A stretch of 64,000 bases of DNA from Cladorhizidae sp. MBARI D1340-BT2 (Eukaryota > Porifera > Demospongiae > Poecilosclerida > Cladorhizidae). Numbering within the stretch: position 1 is the first letter of the stretch; each line of letters begins with the position of its first letter. Shown piece after piece: positions 11,879 through 24,387 of the stretch. The DNA is taken from assembly GCA_028752905.1 (NCBI GenBank), contig JAQNBH010000002.1:24315059-24379058 (forward strand). The letters run 5' to 3'. The notes below the pieces were generated by a model, which saw only the letters and a program-made list of their open reading frames with translations, did no database searches and was not told the origin of the DNA. A program made the translations under genes and the position numbers.

Positions 11879-12384
11879 AGCTTCGTAGATTATCCACACT
11901 TCACTGAATAGACTTGTTATACAGCTATTAAGATAGGACTCTCCAAGTGCTCTCTCTTGATACCAAACATCCATATATTCTGCACACTTCACTGTAATGG
12001 ACTTGCAAGATAGGTATCTCTCAGTGTTCTCTATCTTGAGCTAAACATGTTAGCTTCATAGATTCTCCACACTTCACTGTATAAACTTGATATATAGCTC
12101 TAAAGGTAGGCCTCTCTCTGTTCTCTCTCTTGATACCAAACATCCGTATATTCCGCATACTTCACAGTAATGGACTTGATAGAATCACAAGATAGGTTTC
12201 TCTCTGCTCTCTCTTGATGCTAAATAGATTCTCCACACTTCACTGAATAAACTTGATATATAGCTATTAAGATAGGTCTCTCTCTGTGCTCTCTGTTGAT
12301 ATCAAACATCCATAATATTCTGCACACTTTACTGTAATGGACTTGATATGATTCGAATGATAGGTTTCATTATGTGTTCTCTAT
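11879..12384. repeat. 506 bp cassette, copy 8
   Basis: First cassette of the second 6,860 bp unit; followed by the ccccgtgaag flank variant. Confidence 0.95.
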
Positions 12385-13593
12385 CTTGATATTTGCCCTA
12401 ATTTGGTCTATATGTTTCTCATTTTCCCCCCGAAAATCTTGTTTTTTCCCCGTGAAGCTCATAACTTTTCTACACTTTACCCCAAAAAGATAATTTTTAT
12501 ATCACCGGATAGGTCTTCTAATTATCTGTCTTTTGTACGTGCCAAAATTTTAAGTACTCTAAGTATTAGCAAGTTATGGTGATTTGAAGTGTTAAGGTTT
12601 GTGATTTTTCCTGGCGTTTTCCAGTTGCCAAAGCGGTGGCCTGCCAGTGAAAAACCACTACATTTATTGATAATCTGTTCACATGTTGCAGATAAGGGCC
12701 TTCTCTATCAGTTGACAAAATCTGGGACTTTGGTCTTGTTAATTAGGGCAGTTATGAATTGTACTCTTACTTGATGCTAAACATGTTCTTGATATTTGCC
12801 CTAATTTGGTCTATATGTTTCTCATTTTCCCCCCGAAAATCTTGTTTTTTTGCCGTGAAGCTCATAACTTTTCTACACTTTACCCAAAAAAGATAATTTT
12901 TATATCACCGGATAGCCCTTCTAATTATCTGTCTTTTGTACGTGCCAAAATTTTGAGTACTCTAAGTATTAGCAAGTTATGGTGATTTGAAGTGTTAAGG
13001 TTTGTGATTTTTCCTGGCGTTTTCCAGTTGCCAAAGCGGTGGCCTGCCAGTGAAAAACCACTACATTTATTGATAATCTGTTCACATGTTGCAGATAAGG
13101 GCCTTCTCTATCAGTTGACAAAATCTGGGACTTTGGTCTTGTTAATTAGGGCAGTTATGAATTGTACTCTTACTTGATGCTAAACATGTTCTTGATATTT
13201 GCCCTAATTTGGTCTATATGTTTCTCATTTTCCCCCCGAAAATCTTGTTTTTTTGCCGTGAAGCTCATAACTTTTCTACACTTTACCCAAAAAAGATAAT
13301 TTTTATATCACCGGATAGCCCTTCTAATTATCTGTCTTTTGTACGTGCCAAAATTTTGAGTACTCTAAGTATTAGCAAGTTATGGTGATTTGAAGTGTTA
13401 AGGTTTGTGATTTTTCCTGGCGTTTTCCAGTTGCCAAAGCGGTGGCCTGCCAGTGAAAAACCACTACATTTATTGATAATCTGTTCACATGTTGCAGATA
13501 AGGGCCTTCTCTATCAGTTGACAAAATCTGGGACTTTGGTCTTGTTAATTAGGGCAGTTATGAATTGTACTCTTACTTGATGCTAAACATGTT
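12385..13593. repeat. Three monomers: beta/alpha mosaic, alpha, alpha
   Basis: The mosaic monomer at 12508-12910 duplicates the one at 5648-6050. Confidence 0.9.
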
Positions 13594-14099
13594 AGCTTCG
13601 TAGATTATCCACACTTCACTGAATAGACTTGTTATACAGCTATTAAGATAGGACTCTCCAAGTGCTCTCTCTTGATACCAAACATCCATATATTCTGCAC
13701 ACTTCACTGTAATGGACTTGCAAGATAGGTATCTCTCAGTGTTCTCTATCTTGAGCTAAACATGTTAGCTTCATAGATTCTCCACACTTCACTGTATAAA
13801 CTTGATATATAGCTCTAAAGGTAGGCCTCTCTCTGTTCTCTCTCTTGATACCAAACATCCGTATATTCCGCATACTTCACAGTAATGGACTTGATAGAAT
13901 CACAAGATAGGTTTCTCTCTGCTCTCTCTTGATGCTAAATAGATTCTCCACACTTCACTGAATAAACTTGATATATAGCTATTAAGATAGGTCTCTCTCT
14001 GTGCTCTCTGTTGATATCAAACATCCATAATATTCTGCACACTTTACTGTAATGGACTTGATATGATTCGAATGATAGGTTTCATTATGTGTTCTCTAT
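13594..14099. repeat. 506 bp cassette, copy 9
   Basis: Counterpart of the copy at 6734; C7 flank downstream. Confidence 0.95.
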
Positions 14100-14905
14100 C
14101 TTGATATTTGCCCTAATTTGGTCTATATGTTTCTCATTTCCCCCCCGAAAATCTTGTTTTTTTGCCGTGAAGCTCATAACTTTTCTACACTTTACCCAAA
14201 AAAGATAATTTTTATATCACCGGATAGCCCTTCTAATTATCTGTCTTTTGTACGTGCCAAAATTTTGAGTACTCTAAGTATTAGCAAGTTATGGTGATTT
14301 GAAGTGTTAAGGTTTGTGATTTTTCCTGGCGTTTTCCAGTTGCCAAAGCGGTGGCCTGCCAGTGAAAAACCACTACATTTATTGATAATCTGTTCACATG
14401 TTGCAGATAAGGGCCTTCTCTATCAGTTGACAAAATCTGGGACTTTGGTCTTGTTAATTAGGGCAGTTATGAATTGTACTCTTACTTGATGCTAAACATG
14501 TTCTTGATATTTGCCCTAATTTGGTCTATATGTTTCTCATTTTCCCCCCGAAAATCTTGTTTTTTTGCCGTGAAGCTCATAACTTTTCTACACTTTACCC
14601 CAAAAAGATAATTTTTATATCACCGGATAGCCCTTCTAATTATCTGTCTTTTGTACGTGCCAAAATTTTGAGTACTCTAAGTATTAGCAAGTTATGGTGA
14701 TTTGAAGTGTTAAGGTTTGTGATTTTTCCTGGCGTTTTCCAGTTGCCAAAGCGGTGGCCTGCCAGTGAAAAACCACTACATTTATTGATAATCTGTTCAC
14801 ATGTTGCAGATAAGGGCCTTCTCTATCAGTTGACAAAATCTGGGACTTTGGTCTTGTTAATTAGGGCAGTTATGAATTGTACTCTTACTTGATGCTAAAC
14901 ATGTT
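14100..14905. repeat. Two alpha monomer equivalents
   Basis: Carries accccaaaaag near 14598, matching 7738. No gene is seen. Confidence 0.93.
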
Positions 14906-15411
14906 AGCTTCGTAGATTATCCACACTTCACTGAATAGACTTGTTATACAGCTATTAAGATAGGACTCTCCAAGTGCTCTCTCTTGATACCAAACATCCA
15001 TATATTCTGCACACTTCACTGTAATGGACTTGCAAGATAGGTATCTCTCAGTGTTCTCTATCTTGAGCTAAACATGTTAGCTTCATAGATTCTCCACACT
15101 TCACTGTATAAACTTGATATATAGCTCTAAAGGTAGGCCTCTCTCTGTTCTCTCTCTTGATACCAAACATCCGTATATTCCGCATACTTCACAGTAATGG
15201 ACTTGATAGAATCACAAGATAGGTTTCTCTCTGCTCTCTCTTGATGCTAAATAGATTCTCCACACTTCACTGAATAAACTTGATATATAGCTATTAAGAT
15301 AGGTCTCTCTCTGTGCTCTCTGTTGATATCAAACATCCATAATATTCTGCACACTTTACTGTAATGGACTTGATATGATTCGAATGATAGGTTTCATTAT
15401 GTGTTCTCTAT
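14906..15411. repeat. 506 bp cassette, copy 10
   Basis: Counterpart of the copy at 8046. Confidence 0.95.
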
Positions 15412-17023
15412 CTTGATATTTGCCCTAATTTGGTCTATATGTTTCTCATTTCCCCCCCGAAAATCTTGTTTTTTTGCCGTGAAGCTCATAACTTTTCTAC
15501 ACTTTACCCAAAAAAGATAATTTTTATATCACCGGATAGCCCTTCTAATTATCTGTCTTTTGTACGTGCCAAAATTTTGAGTACTCTAAGTATTAGCAAG
15601 TTATGGTGATTTGAAGTGTTAAGGTTTGTGATTTTTCCTGGCGTTTTCCAGTTGCCAAAGCGGTGGCCTGCCAGTGAAAAACCACTACATTTATTGATAA
15701 TCTGTTCACATGTTGCAGATAAGGGCCTTCTCTATCAGTTGACAAAATCTGGGACTTTGGTCTTGTTAATTAGGGCAGTTATGAATTGTACTCTTACTTG
15801 ATGCTAAACATGTTCTTGATATTTGCCCTAATTTGGTCTATATGTTTCTCATTTTCCCCCCGAAAATCTTGTTTTTTTGCCGTGAAGCTCATAACTTTTC
15901 TACACTTTACCCCAAAAAGATAATTTTTATATCACCGGATAGCCCTTCTAATTATCTGTCTTTTGTACGTGCCAAAATTTTGAGTACTCTAAGTATTAGC
16001 AAGTTATGGTGATTTGAAGTGTTAAGGTTTGTGATTTTTCCTGGCGTTTTCCAGTTGCCAAAGCGGTGGCCTGCCAGTGAAAAACCACTACATTTATTGA
16101 TAATCTGTTCACATGTTGCAGATAAGGGCCTTCTCTATCAGTTGACAAAATCTGGGACTTTGGTCTTGTTAATTAGGGCAGTTATGAATTGTACTCTTAC
16201 TTGATGCTAAACATGTTCTTGATATTTGCCCTAATTTGGTCTATATGTTTCTCATTTTCCCCCCGAAAATCTTGTTTTTTTGCCGTGAAGCTCATAACTT
16301 TTCTACACTTTACCCAAAAAAGATAATTTTTATATCACCGGATAGCCCTTCTAATTATCTGTCTTTTGTACGTGCCAAAATTTTGAGTACTCTAAGTATT
16401 AGCAAGTTATGGTGATTTGAAGTGTTAAGGTTTGTGATTTTTCCTGGCGTTTTCCAGTTGCCAAAGCGGTGGCCTGCCAGTGAAAAACCACTACATTTAT
16501 TGATAATCTGTTCACATGTTGCAGATAAGGGCCTTCTCTATCAGTTGACAAAATCTGGGACTTTGGTCTTGTTAATTAGGGCAGTTATGAATTGTACTCT
16601 TACTTGATGCTAAACATGTTCTTGATATTTGCCCTAATTTGGTCTATATGTTTCTCATTTTCCCCCCGAAAATCTTGTTTTTTTGCCGTGAAGCTCATAA
16701 CTTTTCTACACTTTACCCAAAAAAGATAATTTTTATATCACCGGATAGCCCTTCTAATTATCTGTCTTTTGTACGTGCCAAAATTTTGAGTACTCTAAGT
16801 ATTAGCAAGTTATGGTGATTTGAAGTGTTAAGGTTTGTGATTTTTCCTGGCGTTTTCCAGTTGCCAAAGCGGTGGCCTGCCAGTGAAAAACAACTACATT
16901 TATTGATAATCTGTTCACATGTTGCAGATAAGGGCCTTCTCTATCAGTTGACAAAATCTGGGACTTTGGTCTTGTTAATTAGGGCAGTTATGAATTGTAC
17001 TCTTACTTGATGCTAAACATGTT
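15412..17023. repeat. Four alpha monomer equivalents
   Basis: The last carries the caactac core change near 16889. No gene is seen. Confidence 0.93.
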
Positions 17024-17529
17024 AGCTTCGTAGATTATCCACACTTCACTGAATAGACTTGTTATACAGCTATTAAGATAGGACTCTCCAAGTGCTCTCT
17101 CTTGATACCAAACATCCATATATTCTGCACACTTCACTGTAATGGACTTGCAAGATAGGTATCTCTCAGTGTTCTCTATCTTGAGCTAAACATGTTAGCT
17201 TCATAGATTCTCCACACTTCACTGTATAAACTTGATATATAGCTCTAAAGGTAGGCCTCTCTCTGTTCTCTCTCTTGATACCAAACATCCGTATATTCCG
17301 CATACTTCACAGTAATGGACTTGATAGAATCACAAGATAGGTTTCTCTCTGCTCTCTCTTGATGCTAAATAGATTCTCCACACTTCACTGAATAAACTTG
17401 ATATATAGCTATTAAGATAGGTCTCTCTCTGTGCTCTCTGTTGATATCAAACATCCATAATATTCTGCACACTTTACTGTAATGGACTTGATATGATTCG
17501 AATGATAGGTTTCATTATGTGTTCTCTAT
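17024..17529. repeat. 506 bp cassette, copy 11
   Basis: Counterpart of the copy at 10164. It also starts a 2,118 bp repeat whose next copy begins with the cassette at 19142. Confidence 0.95.
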
Positions 17530-19141
17530 CTTGATATTTGCCCTAATTTGGTCTATATGTTTCTCATTTCCCCCCCGAAAATCTTGTTTTTTTGCCGTGA
17601 AGCTCATAACTTTTCTACACTTTACCCAAAAAAGATAATTTTTATATCACCGGATAGCCCTTCTAATTATCTGTCTTTTGTACGTGCCAAAATTTTGAGT
17701 ACTCTAAGTATTAGCAAGTTATGGTGATTTGAAGTGTTAAGGTTTGTGATTTTTCCTGGCGTTTTCCAGTTGCCAAAGCGGTGGCCTGCCAGTGAAAAAC
17801 CACTACATTTATTGATAATCTGTTCACATGTTGCAGATAAGGGCCTTCTCTATCAGTTGACAAAATCTGGGACTTTGGTCTTGTTAATTAGGGCAGTTAT
17901 GAATTGTACTCTTACTTGATGCTAAACATGTTCTTGATATTTGCCCTAATTTGGTCTATATGTTTCTCATTTTCCCCCCGAAAATCTTGTTTTTTTGCCG
18001 TGAAGCTCATAACTTTTCTACACTTTACCCAAAAAAGATAATTTTTATATCACCGGATAGCCCTTCTAATTATCTGTCTTTTGTACGTGCCAAAATTTTG
18101 AGTACTCTAAGTATTAGCAAGTTATGGTGATTTGAAGTGTTAAGGTTTGTGATTTTTCCTGGCGTTTTCCAGTTGCCAAAGCGGTGGCCTGCCAGTGAAA
18201 AACCACTACATTTATTGATAATCTGTTCACATGTTGCAGATAAGGGCCTTCTCTATCAGTTGACAAAATCTGGGACTTTGGTCTTGTTAATTAGGGCAGT
18301 TATGAATTGTACTCTTACTTGATGCTAAACATGTTCTTGATATTTGCCCTAATTTGGTCTATATGTTTCTCATTTTCCCCCCGAAAATCTTGTTTTTTTG
18401 CCGTGAAGCTCATAACTTTTCTACACTTTACCCAAAAAAGATAATTTTTATATCACCGGATAGCCCTTCTAATTATCTGTCTTTTGTACGTGCCAAAATT
18501 TTGAGTACTCTAAGTATTAGCAAGTTATGGTGATTTGAAGTGTTAAGGTTTGTGATTTTTCCTGGCGTTTTCCAGTTGCCAAAGCGGTGGCCTGCCAGTG
18601 AAAAACCACTACATTTATTGATAATCTGTTCACATGTTGCAGATAAGGGCCTTCTCTATCAGTTGACAAAATCTGGGACTTTGGTCTTGTTAATTAGGGC
18701 AGTTATGAATTGTACTCTTACTTGATGCTAAACATGTTCTTGATATTTGCCCTAATTTGGTCTATATGTTTCTCATTTTCCCCCCGAAAATCTTGTTTTT
18801 TTGCCGTGAAGCTCATAACTTTTCTACACTTTACCCAAAAAAGATAATTTTTATATCACCGGATAGCCCTTCTAATTATCTGTCTTTTGTACGTGCCAAA
18901 ATTTTGAGTACTCTAAGTATTAGCAAGTTATGGTGATTTGAAGTGTTAAGGTTTGTGATTTTTCCTGGCGTTTTCCAGTTGCCAAAGCGGTGGCCTGCCA
19001 GTGAAAAACAACTACATTTATTGATAATCTGTTCACATGTTGCAGATAAGGGCCTTCTCTATCAGTTGACAAAATCTGGGACTTTGGTCTTGTTAATTAG
19101 GGCAGTTATGAATTGTACTCTTACTTGATGCTAAACATGTT
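17530..19141. repeat. Four alpha monomer equivalents
   Basis: The last has the caactac change near 19009, a third copy of that haplotype, 2,118 bp after the one near 16889. No gene is seen. Confidence 0.93.
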
Positions 19142-19647
19142 AGCTTCGTAGATTATCCACACTTCACTGAATAGACTTGTTATACAGCTATTAAGATAGG
19201 ACTCTCCAAGTGCTCTCTCTTGATACCAAACATCCATATATTCTGCACACTTCACTGTAATGGACTTGCAAGATAGGTATCTCTCAGTGTTCTCTATCTT
19301 GAGCTAAACATGTTAGCTTCATAGATTCTCCACACTTCACTGTATAAACTTGATATATAGCTCTAAAGGTAGGCCTCTCTCTGTTCTCTCTCTTGATACC
19401 AAACATCCGTATATTCCGCATACTTCACAGTAATGGACTTGATAGAATCACAAGATAGGTTTCTCTCTGCTCTCTCTTGATGCTAAATAGATTCTCCACA
19501 CTTCACTGAATAAACTTGATATATAGCTATTAAGATAGGTCTCTCTCTGTGCTCTCTGTTGATATCAAACATCCATAATATTCTGCACACTTTACTGTAA
19601 TGGACTTGATATGATTCGAATGATAGGTTTCATTATGTGTTCTCTAT
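19142..19647. repeat. 506 bp cassette, copy 12
   Basis: The upstream flank matches 16825-17010 (caactac). The downstream flank has gtttcgcatttccccccc, matching the copy at 2396. The locus therefore joins two different duplicated haplotypes. Confidence 0.95.
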
Positions 19648-20453
19648 CTTGATATTTGCCCTAATTTGGTCTATATGTTTCGCATTTCCCCCCCGAAAAT
19701 CTTGTTTTTTTGCCGTGAAGCTCATAACTTTTCTACACTTTACCCAAAAAAGATAATTTTTATATCACCGGATAGCCCTTCTAATTATCTGTCTTTTGTA
19801 CGTGCCAAAATTTTGAGTACTCTAAGTATTAGCAAGTTATGGTGATTTGAAGTGTTAAGGTTTGTGATTTTTCCTGGCGTTTTCCAGTTGCCAAAGCGGT
19901 GGCCTGCCAGTGAAAAACCACTACATTTATTGATAATCTGTTCACATGTTGCAGATAAGGGCCTTCTCTATCAGTTGACAAAATCTGGGACTTTGGTCTT
20001 GTTAATTAGGGCAGTTATGAATTGTACTCTTACTTGATGCTAAACATGTTCTTGATATTTGCCCTAATTTGGTCTATATGTTTCTCATTTCCCCCCCGAA
20101 AATCTTGTTTTTTTGCCGTGAAGCTCATAACTTTTCTACACTTTACCCAAAAAAGATAATTTTTATATCACCGGATAGCCCTTCTAATTATCTGTCTTTT
20201 GTACGTGCCAAAATTTTGAGTACTCTAAGTATTAGCAAGTTATGGTGATTTGAAGTGTTAAGGTTTGTGATTTTTCCTGGCGTTTTCCAGTTGCCAAAGC
20301 GGTGGCCTGCCAGTGAAAAACCACTACATTTATTGATAATCTGTTCACATGTTGCAGATAAGGGCCTTCTCTATCAGTTGACAAAATCTGGGACTTTGGT
20401 CTTGTTAATTAGGGCAGTTATGAATTGTACTCTTACTTGATGCTAAACATGTT
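19648..20453. repeat. Two alpha monomer equivalents
   Basis: C7 runs near 19690 and 20090. This is the last pure-alpha stretch before beta and gamma-like types become frequent. Confidence 0.93.
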
Positions 20454-21887
20454 AGCTTCGTAGATTATCCACACTTCACTGAATAGACTTGTTATACAGC
20501 TATTAAGATAGGACTCTCCAAGTGCTCTCTCTTGATACCAAACATCCATATATTCTGCACACTTCACTGTAATGGACTTGCAAGATAGGTATCTCTCAGT
20601 GTTCTCTATCTTGAGCTAAACATGTTAGCTTCATAGATTCTCCACACTTCACTGTATAAACTTGATATATAGCTCTAAAGGTAGGCCTCTCTCTGTTCTC
20701 TCTCTTGATACCAAACATCCGTATATTCCGCATACTTCACAGTAATGGACTTGATAGAATCACAAGATAGGTTTCTCTCTGCTCTCTCTTGATGCTAAAT
20801 AGATTCTCCACACTTCACTGAATAAACTTGATATATAGCTATTAAGATAGGTCTCTCTCTGTGCTCTCTGTTGATATCAAACATCCATAATATTCTGCAC
20901 ACTTTACTGTAATGGACTTGATATGATTCGAATGATAGGTTTCATTATGTGTTCTCTATCTTGATATTTGCCCTAATTTGGTCTATATGTTTCTCATTTT
21001 CCCCCCGAAAATCTTGTTTTTTCCCCGTGAAGCTCATAACTTTTCTACACTTTACCCCAAAAAGATAATTTTTATATCACCGGATAGGTCTTCTAATTAT
21101 CTGTCTTTTGTACGTGCCAAAATTTTAAGTACTCTAAGTATTAGCAAGTTATGGTGATTTGAAGTGGTAAGGTTTGGGATCTTTCCTGGCGTTTTCCAGT
21201 TGCCAAAGCGGTGGCCTGCCAGTGAAAACCACTACATTTATTGATAATCTGTTCACATGTTGCAGATAAGGGCCTTCTCTATCAGTTGACAAAATCTGGG
21301 ACTTTGGTCTTGTTAATTAGGGCAGTTATGAATTGTACTCTTACTTGATGCTAAACATGTTCTTGATATTTGCCCTAATTTGGTCTATATGTTTCTCATT
21401 TTCCCCCCGAAAATCTTGTTTTTTTGCCGTGAAGCTCATAACTTTTCTACACTTTACCCAAAAAAGATAATTTTTATATCACCGAATAGCCCTTCTAATT
21501 ATCTATCTTTTATACGTGCCAAAAGTTTGAGTACTCTAAGTATTAGCAAGTTATGGTAATTTGAAGTGGTAAGGTTTGTGATTTTTCCTGGCGTTTTCCA
21601 GTTGCCAAAGCGGTGGCCTGCCAGTGAAAAACCACTACATTTATTGATAATCTGTTCACATGTTGCAGATAAGGGCCTTCTCTATCAGTTGACAAAATCT
21701 GGGACTTTGGTCTTGTTAATTAGGGCAGTTATGAATTGTACTCTTACTTGATGCTAAACATGTTCTTGATATTTGCCCTAATTTGGTCTATATGTTTCTC
21801 ATTTTCCCCCCGAAAATCTTGTTTTTTTGCCGTGAAGCTCATAACTTTTCTACACTTTACTCAAAAAAGATAATTTTTATATCACCG
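20174..21887. repeat. 1,714 bp higher-order unit, copy 1 of 2
   Basis: Order is cassette-alpha (909), beta (402), gamma-like (403). The gamma-like monomer at 21485-21887 is distinctive: accgaatagccc, atctatctttta, caaaagtttgag, ggtaatttgaag, then gtggtaaggtttgtgatttt. It recurs exactly 1,714 bp later. Confidence 0.9.
20454..20959. repeat. 506 bp cassette, copy 13
   Basis: First element of the 1,714 bp unit; followed by the ccccgtgaag/ggataggtcttc beta variant. Confidence 0.95.
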
Positions 21888-22167
21888 GATAGCCCTTCTA
21901 ATTATCTGTCTTTTGTACGTGCCAAAATTTTGAGTACTCTAAGTATTAGCAAGTTATGGTGATTTGAAGTGTTAAGGTTTGTGATTTTTCCTGGCGTTTT
22001 CCAGTTGCCAAAGCGGTGGCCTGCCAGTGAAAAACCACTACATTTATTGATAATCTGTTCACATGTTGCAGATAAGGGCCTTCTCTATCAGTTGACAAAA
22101 TCTGGGACTTTGGTCTTGTTAATTAGGGCAGTTATGAATTGTACTCTTACTTGATGCTAAACATGTT
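20960..22167. repeat. Three monomers: beta, gamma-like, alpha
   Basis: The gamma-like copy has an alpha-like gtgattttt stretch, so it looks intermediate or mosaic. No gene is seen. Confidence 0.91.
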
Positions 22168-23601
22168 AGCTTCGTAGATTATCCACACTTCACTGAATAG
22201 ACTTGTTATACAGCTATTAAGATAGGACTCTCCAAGTGCTCTCTCTTGATACCAAACATCCATATATTCTGCACACTTCACTGTAATGGACTTGCAAGAT
22301 AGGTATCTCTCAGTGTTCTCTATCTTGAGCTAAACATGTTAGCTTCATAGATTCTCCACACTTCACTGTATAAACTTGATATATAGCTCTAAAGGTAGGC
22401 CTCTCTCTGTTCTCTCTCTTGATACCAAACATCCGTATATTCCGCATACTTCACAGTAATGGACTTGATAGAATCACAAGATAGGTTTCTCTCTGCTCTC
22501 TCTTGATGCTAAATAGATTCTCCACACTTCACTGAATAAACTTGATATATAGCTATTAAGATAGGTCTCTCTCTGTGCTCTCTGTTGATATCAAACATCC
22601 ATAATATTCTGCACACTTTACTGTAATGGACTTGATATGATTCGAATGATAGGTTTCATTATGTGTTCTCTATCTTGATATTTGCCCTAATTTGGTCTAT
22701 ATGTTTCTCATTTTCCCCCCGAAAATCTTGTTTTTTCCCCGTGAAGCTCATAACTTTTCTACACTTTACCCCAAAAAGATAATTTTTATATCACCGGATA
22801 GGTCTTCTAATTATCTGTCTTTTGTACGTGCCAAAATTTTAAGTACTCTAAGTATTAGCAAGTTATGGTGATTTGAAGTGGTAAGGTTTGGGATCTTTCC
22901 TGGCGTTTTCCAGTTGCCAAAGCGGTGGCCTGCCAGTGAAAACCACTACATTTATTGATAATCTGTTCACATGTTGCAGATAAGGGCCTTCTCTATCAGT
23001 TGACAAAATCTGGGACTTTGGTCTTGTTAATTAGGGCAGTTATGAATTGTACTCTTACTTGATGCTAAACATGTTCTTGATATTTGCCCTAATTTGGTCT
23101 ATATGTTTCTCATTTTCCCCCCGAAAATCTTGTTTTTTTGCCGTGAAGCTCATAACTTTTCTACACTTTACCCAAAAAAGATAATTTTTATATCACCGAA
23201 TAGCCCTTCTAATTATCTATCTTTTATACGTGCCAAAAGTTTGAGTACTCTAAGTATTAGCAAGTTATGGTAATTTGAAGTGGTAAGGTTTGTGATTTTT
23301 CCTGGCGTTTTCCAGTTGCCAAAGCGGTGGCCTGCCAGTGAAAAACCACTACATTTATTGATAATCTGTTCACATGTTGCAGATAAGGGCCTTCTCTATC
23401 AGTTGACAAAATCTGGGACTTTGGTCTTGTTAATTAGGGCAGTTATGAATTGTACTCTTACTTGATGCTAAACATGTTCTTGATATTTGCCCTAATTTGG
23501 TCTATATGTTTCTCATTTTCCCCCCGAAAATCTTGTTTTTTTGCCGTGAAGCTCATAACTTTTCTACACTTTACTCAAAAAAGATAATTTTTATATCACC
23601 G
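21888..23601. repeat. 1,714 bp higher-order unit, copy 2 of 2
   Basis: Repeats 20174-21887, including the rare atctatctttta/caaaagtttgag monomer at 23199-23601. Confidence 0.9.
22168..22673. repeat. 506 bp cassette, copy 14
   Basis: 1,714 bp after copy 13, with the same flanks. Confidence 0.95.
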
Positions 23602-23881
23602 GATAGCCCTTCTAATTATCTGTCTTTTGTACGTGCCAAAATTTTGAGTACTCTAAGTATTAGCAAGTTATGGTGATTTGAAGTGTTAAGGTTTGTGATT
23701 TTTCCTGGCGTTTTCCAGTTGCCAAAGCGGTGGCCTGCCAGTGAAAAACCACTACATTTATTGATAATCTGTTCACATGTTGCAGATAAGGGCCTTCTCT
23801 ATCAGTTGACAAAATCTGGGACTTTGGTCTTGTTAATTAGGGCAGTTATGAATTGTACTCTTACTTGATGCTAAACATGTT
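22674..23881. repeat. Three monomers: beta, gamma-like, alpha
   Basis: Same composition as 20960-22167. The closing alpha again follows tttactcaaaaaag near 23571. Confidence 0.91.
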
Positions 23882-24387
23882 AGCTTCGTAGATTATCCAC
23901 ACTTCACTGAATAGACTTGTTATACAGCTATTAAGATAGGACTCTCCAAGTGCTCTCTCTTGATACCAAACATCCATATATTCTGCACACTTCACTGTAA
24001 TGGACTTGCAAGATAGGTATCTCTCAGTGTTCTCTATCTTGAGCTAAACATGTTAGCTTCATAGATTCTCCACACTTCACTGTATAAACTTGATATATAG
24101 CTCTAAAGGTAGGCCTCTCTCTGTTCTCTCTCTTGATACCAAACATCCGTATATTCCGCATACTTCACAGTAATGGACTTGATAGAATCACAAGATAGGT
24201 TTCTCTCTGCTCTCTCTTGATGCTAAATAGATTCTCCACACTTCACTGAATAAACTTGATATATAGCTATTAAGATAGGTCTCTCTCTGTGCTCTCTGTT
24301 GATATCAAACATCCATAATATTCTGCACACTTTACTGTAATGGTCTTGATATGATTCGAATGATAGGTTTCATTATGTGTTCTCTAT
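23882..24387. repeat. 506 bp cassette, copy 15 (single base variant)
   Basis: Near 24341 it reads aatggtcttgatatg where the other cassettes read aatggacttgatatg. This is one of only two cassette substitutions I noticed among 25 copies. Confidence 0.95.

Larger units (their letters stand above)
11599..18458. repeat. 6,860 bp higher-order unit, copy 2 of 2
   Basis: Repeats the monomer and cassette order of the preceding unit at a constant 6,860 bp offset, with the rare variants at corresponding positions (ggataggtcttc near 12510, C7 near 14140 and 15450, accccaaaaag near 14598 and 15910, caactac near 16889). The register ends when 18540 continues into a plain alpha whereas its counterpart at 11680 carries a cassette. 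Confidence 0.9.
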
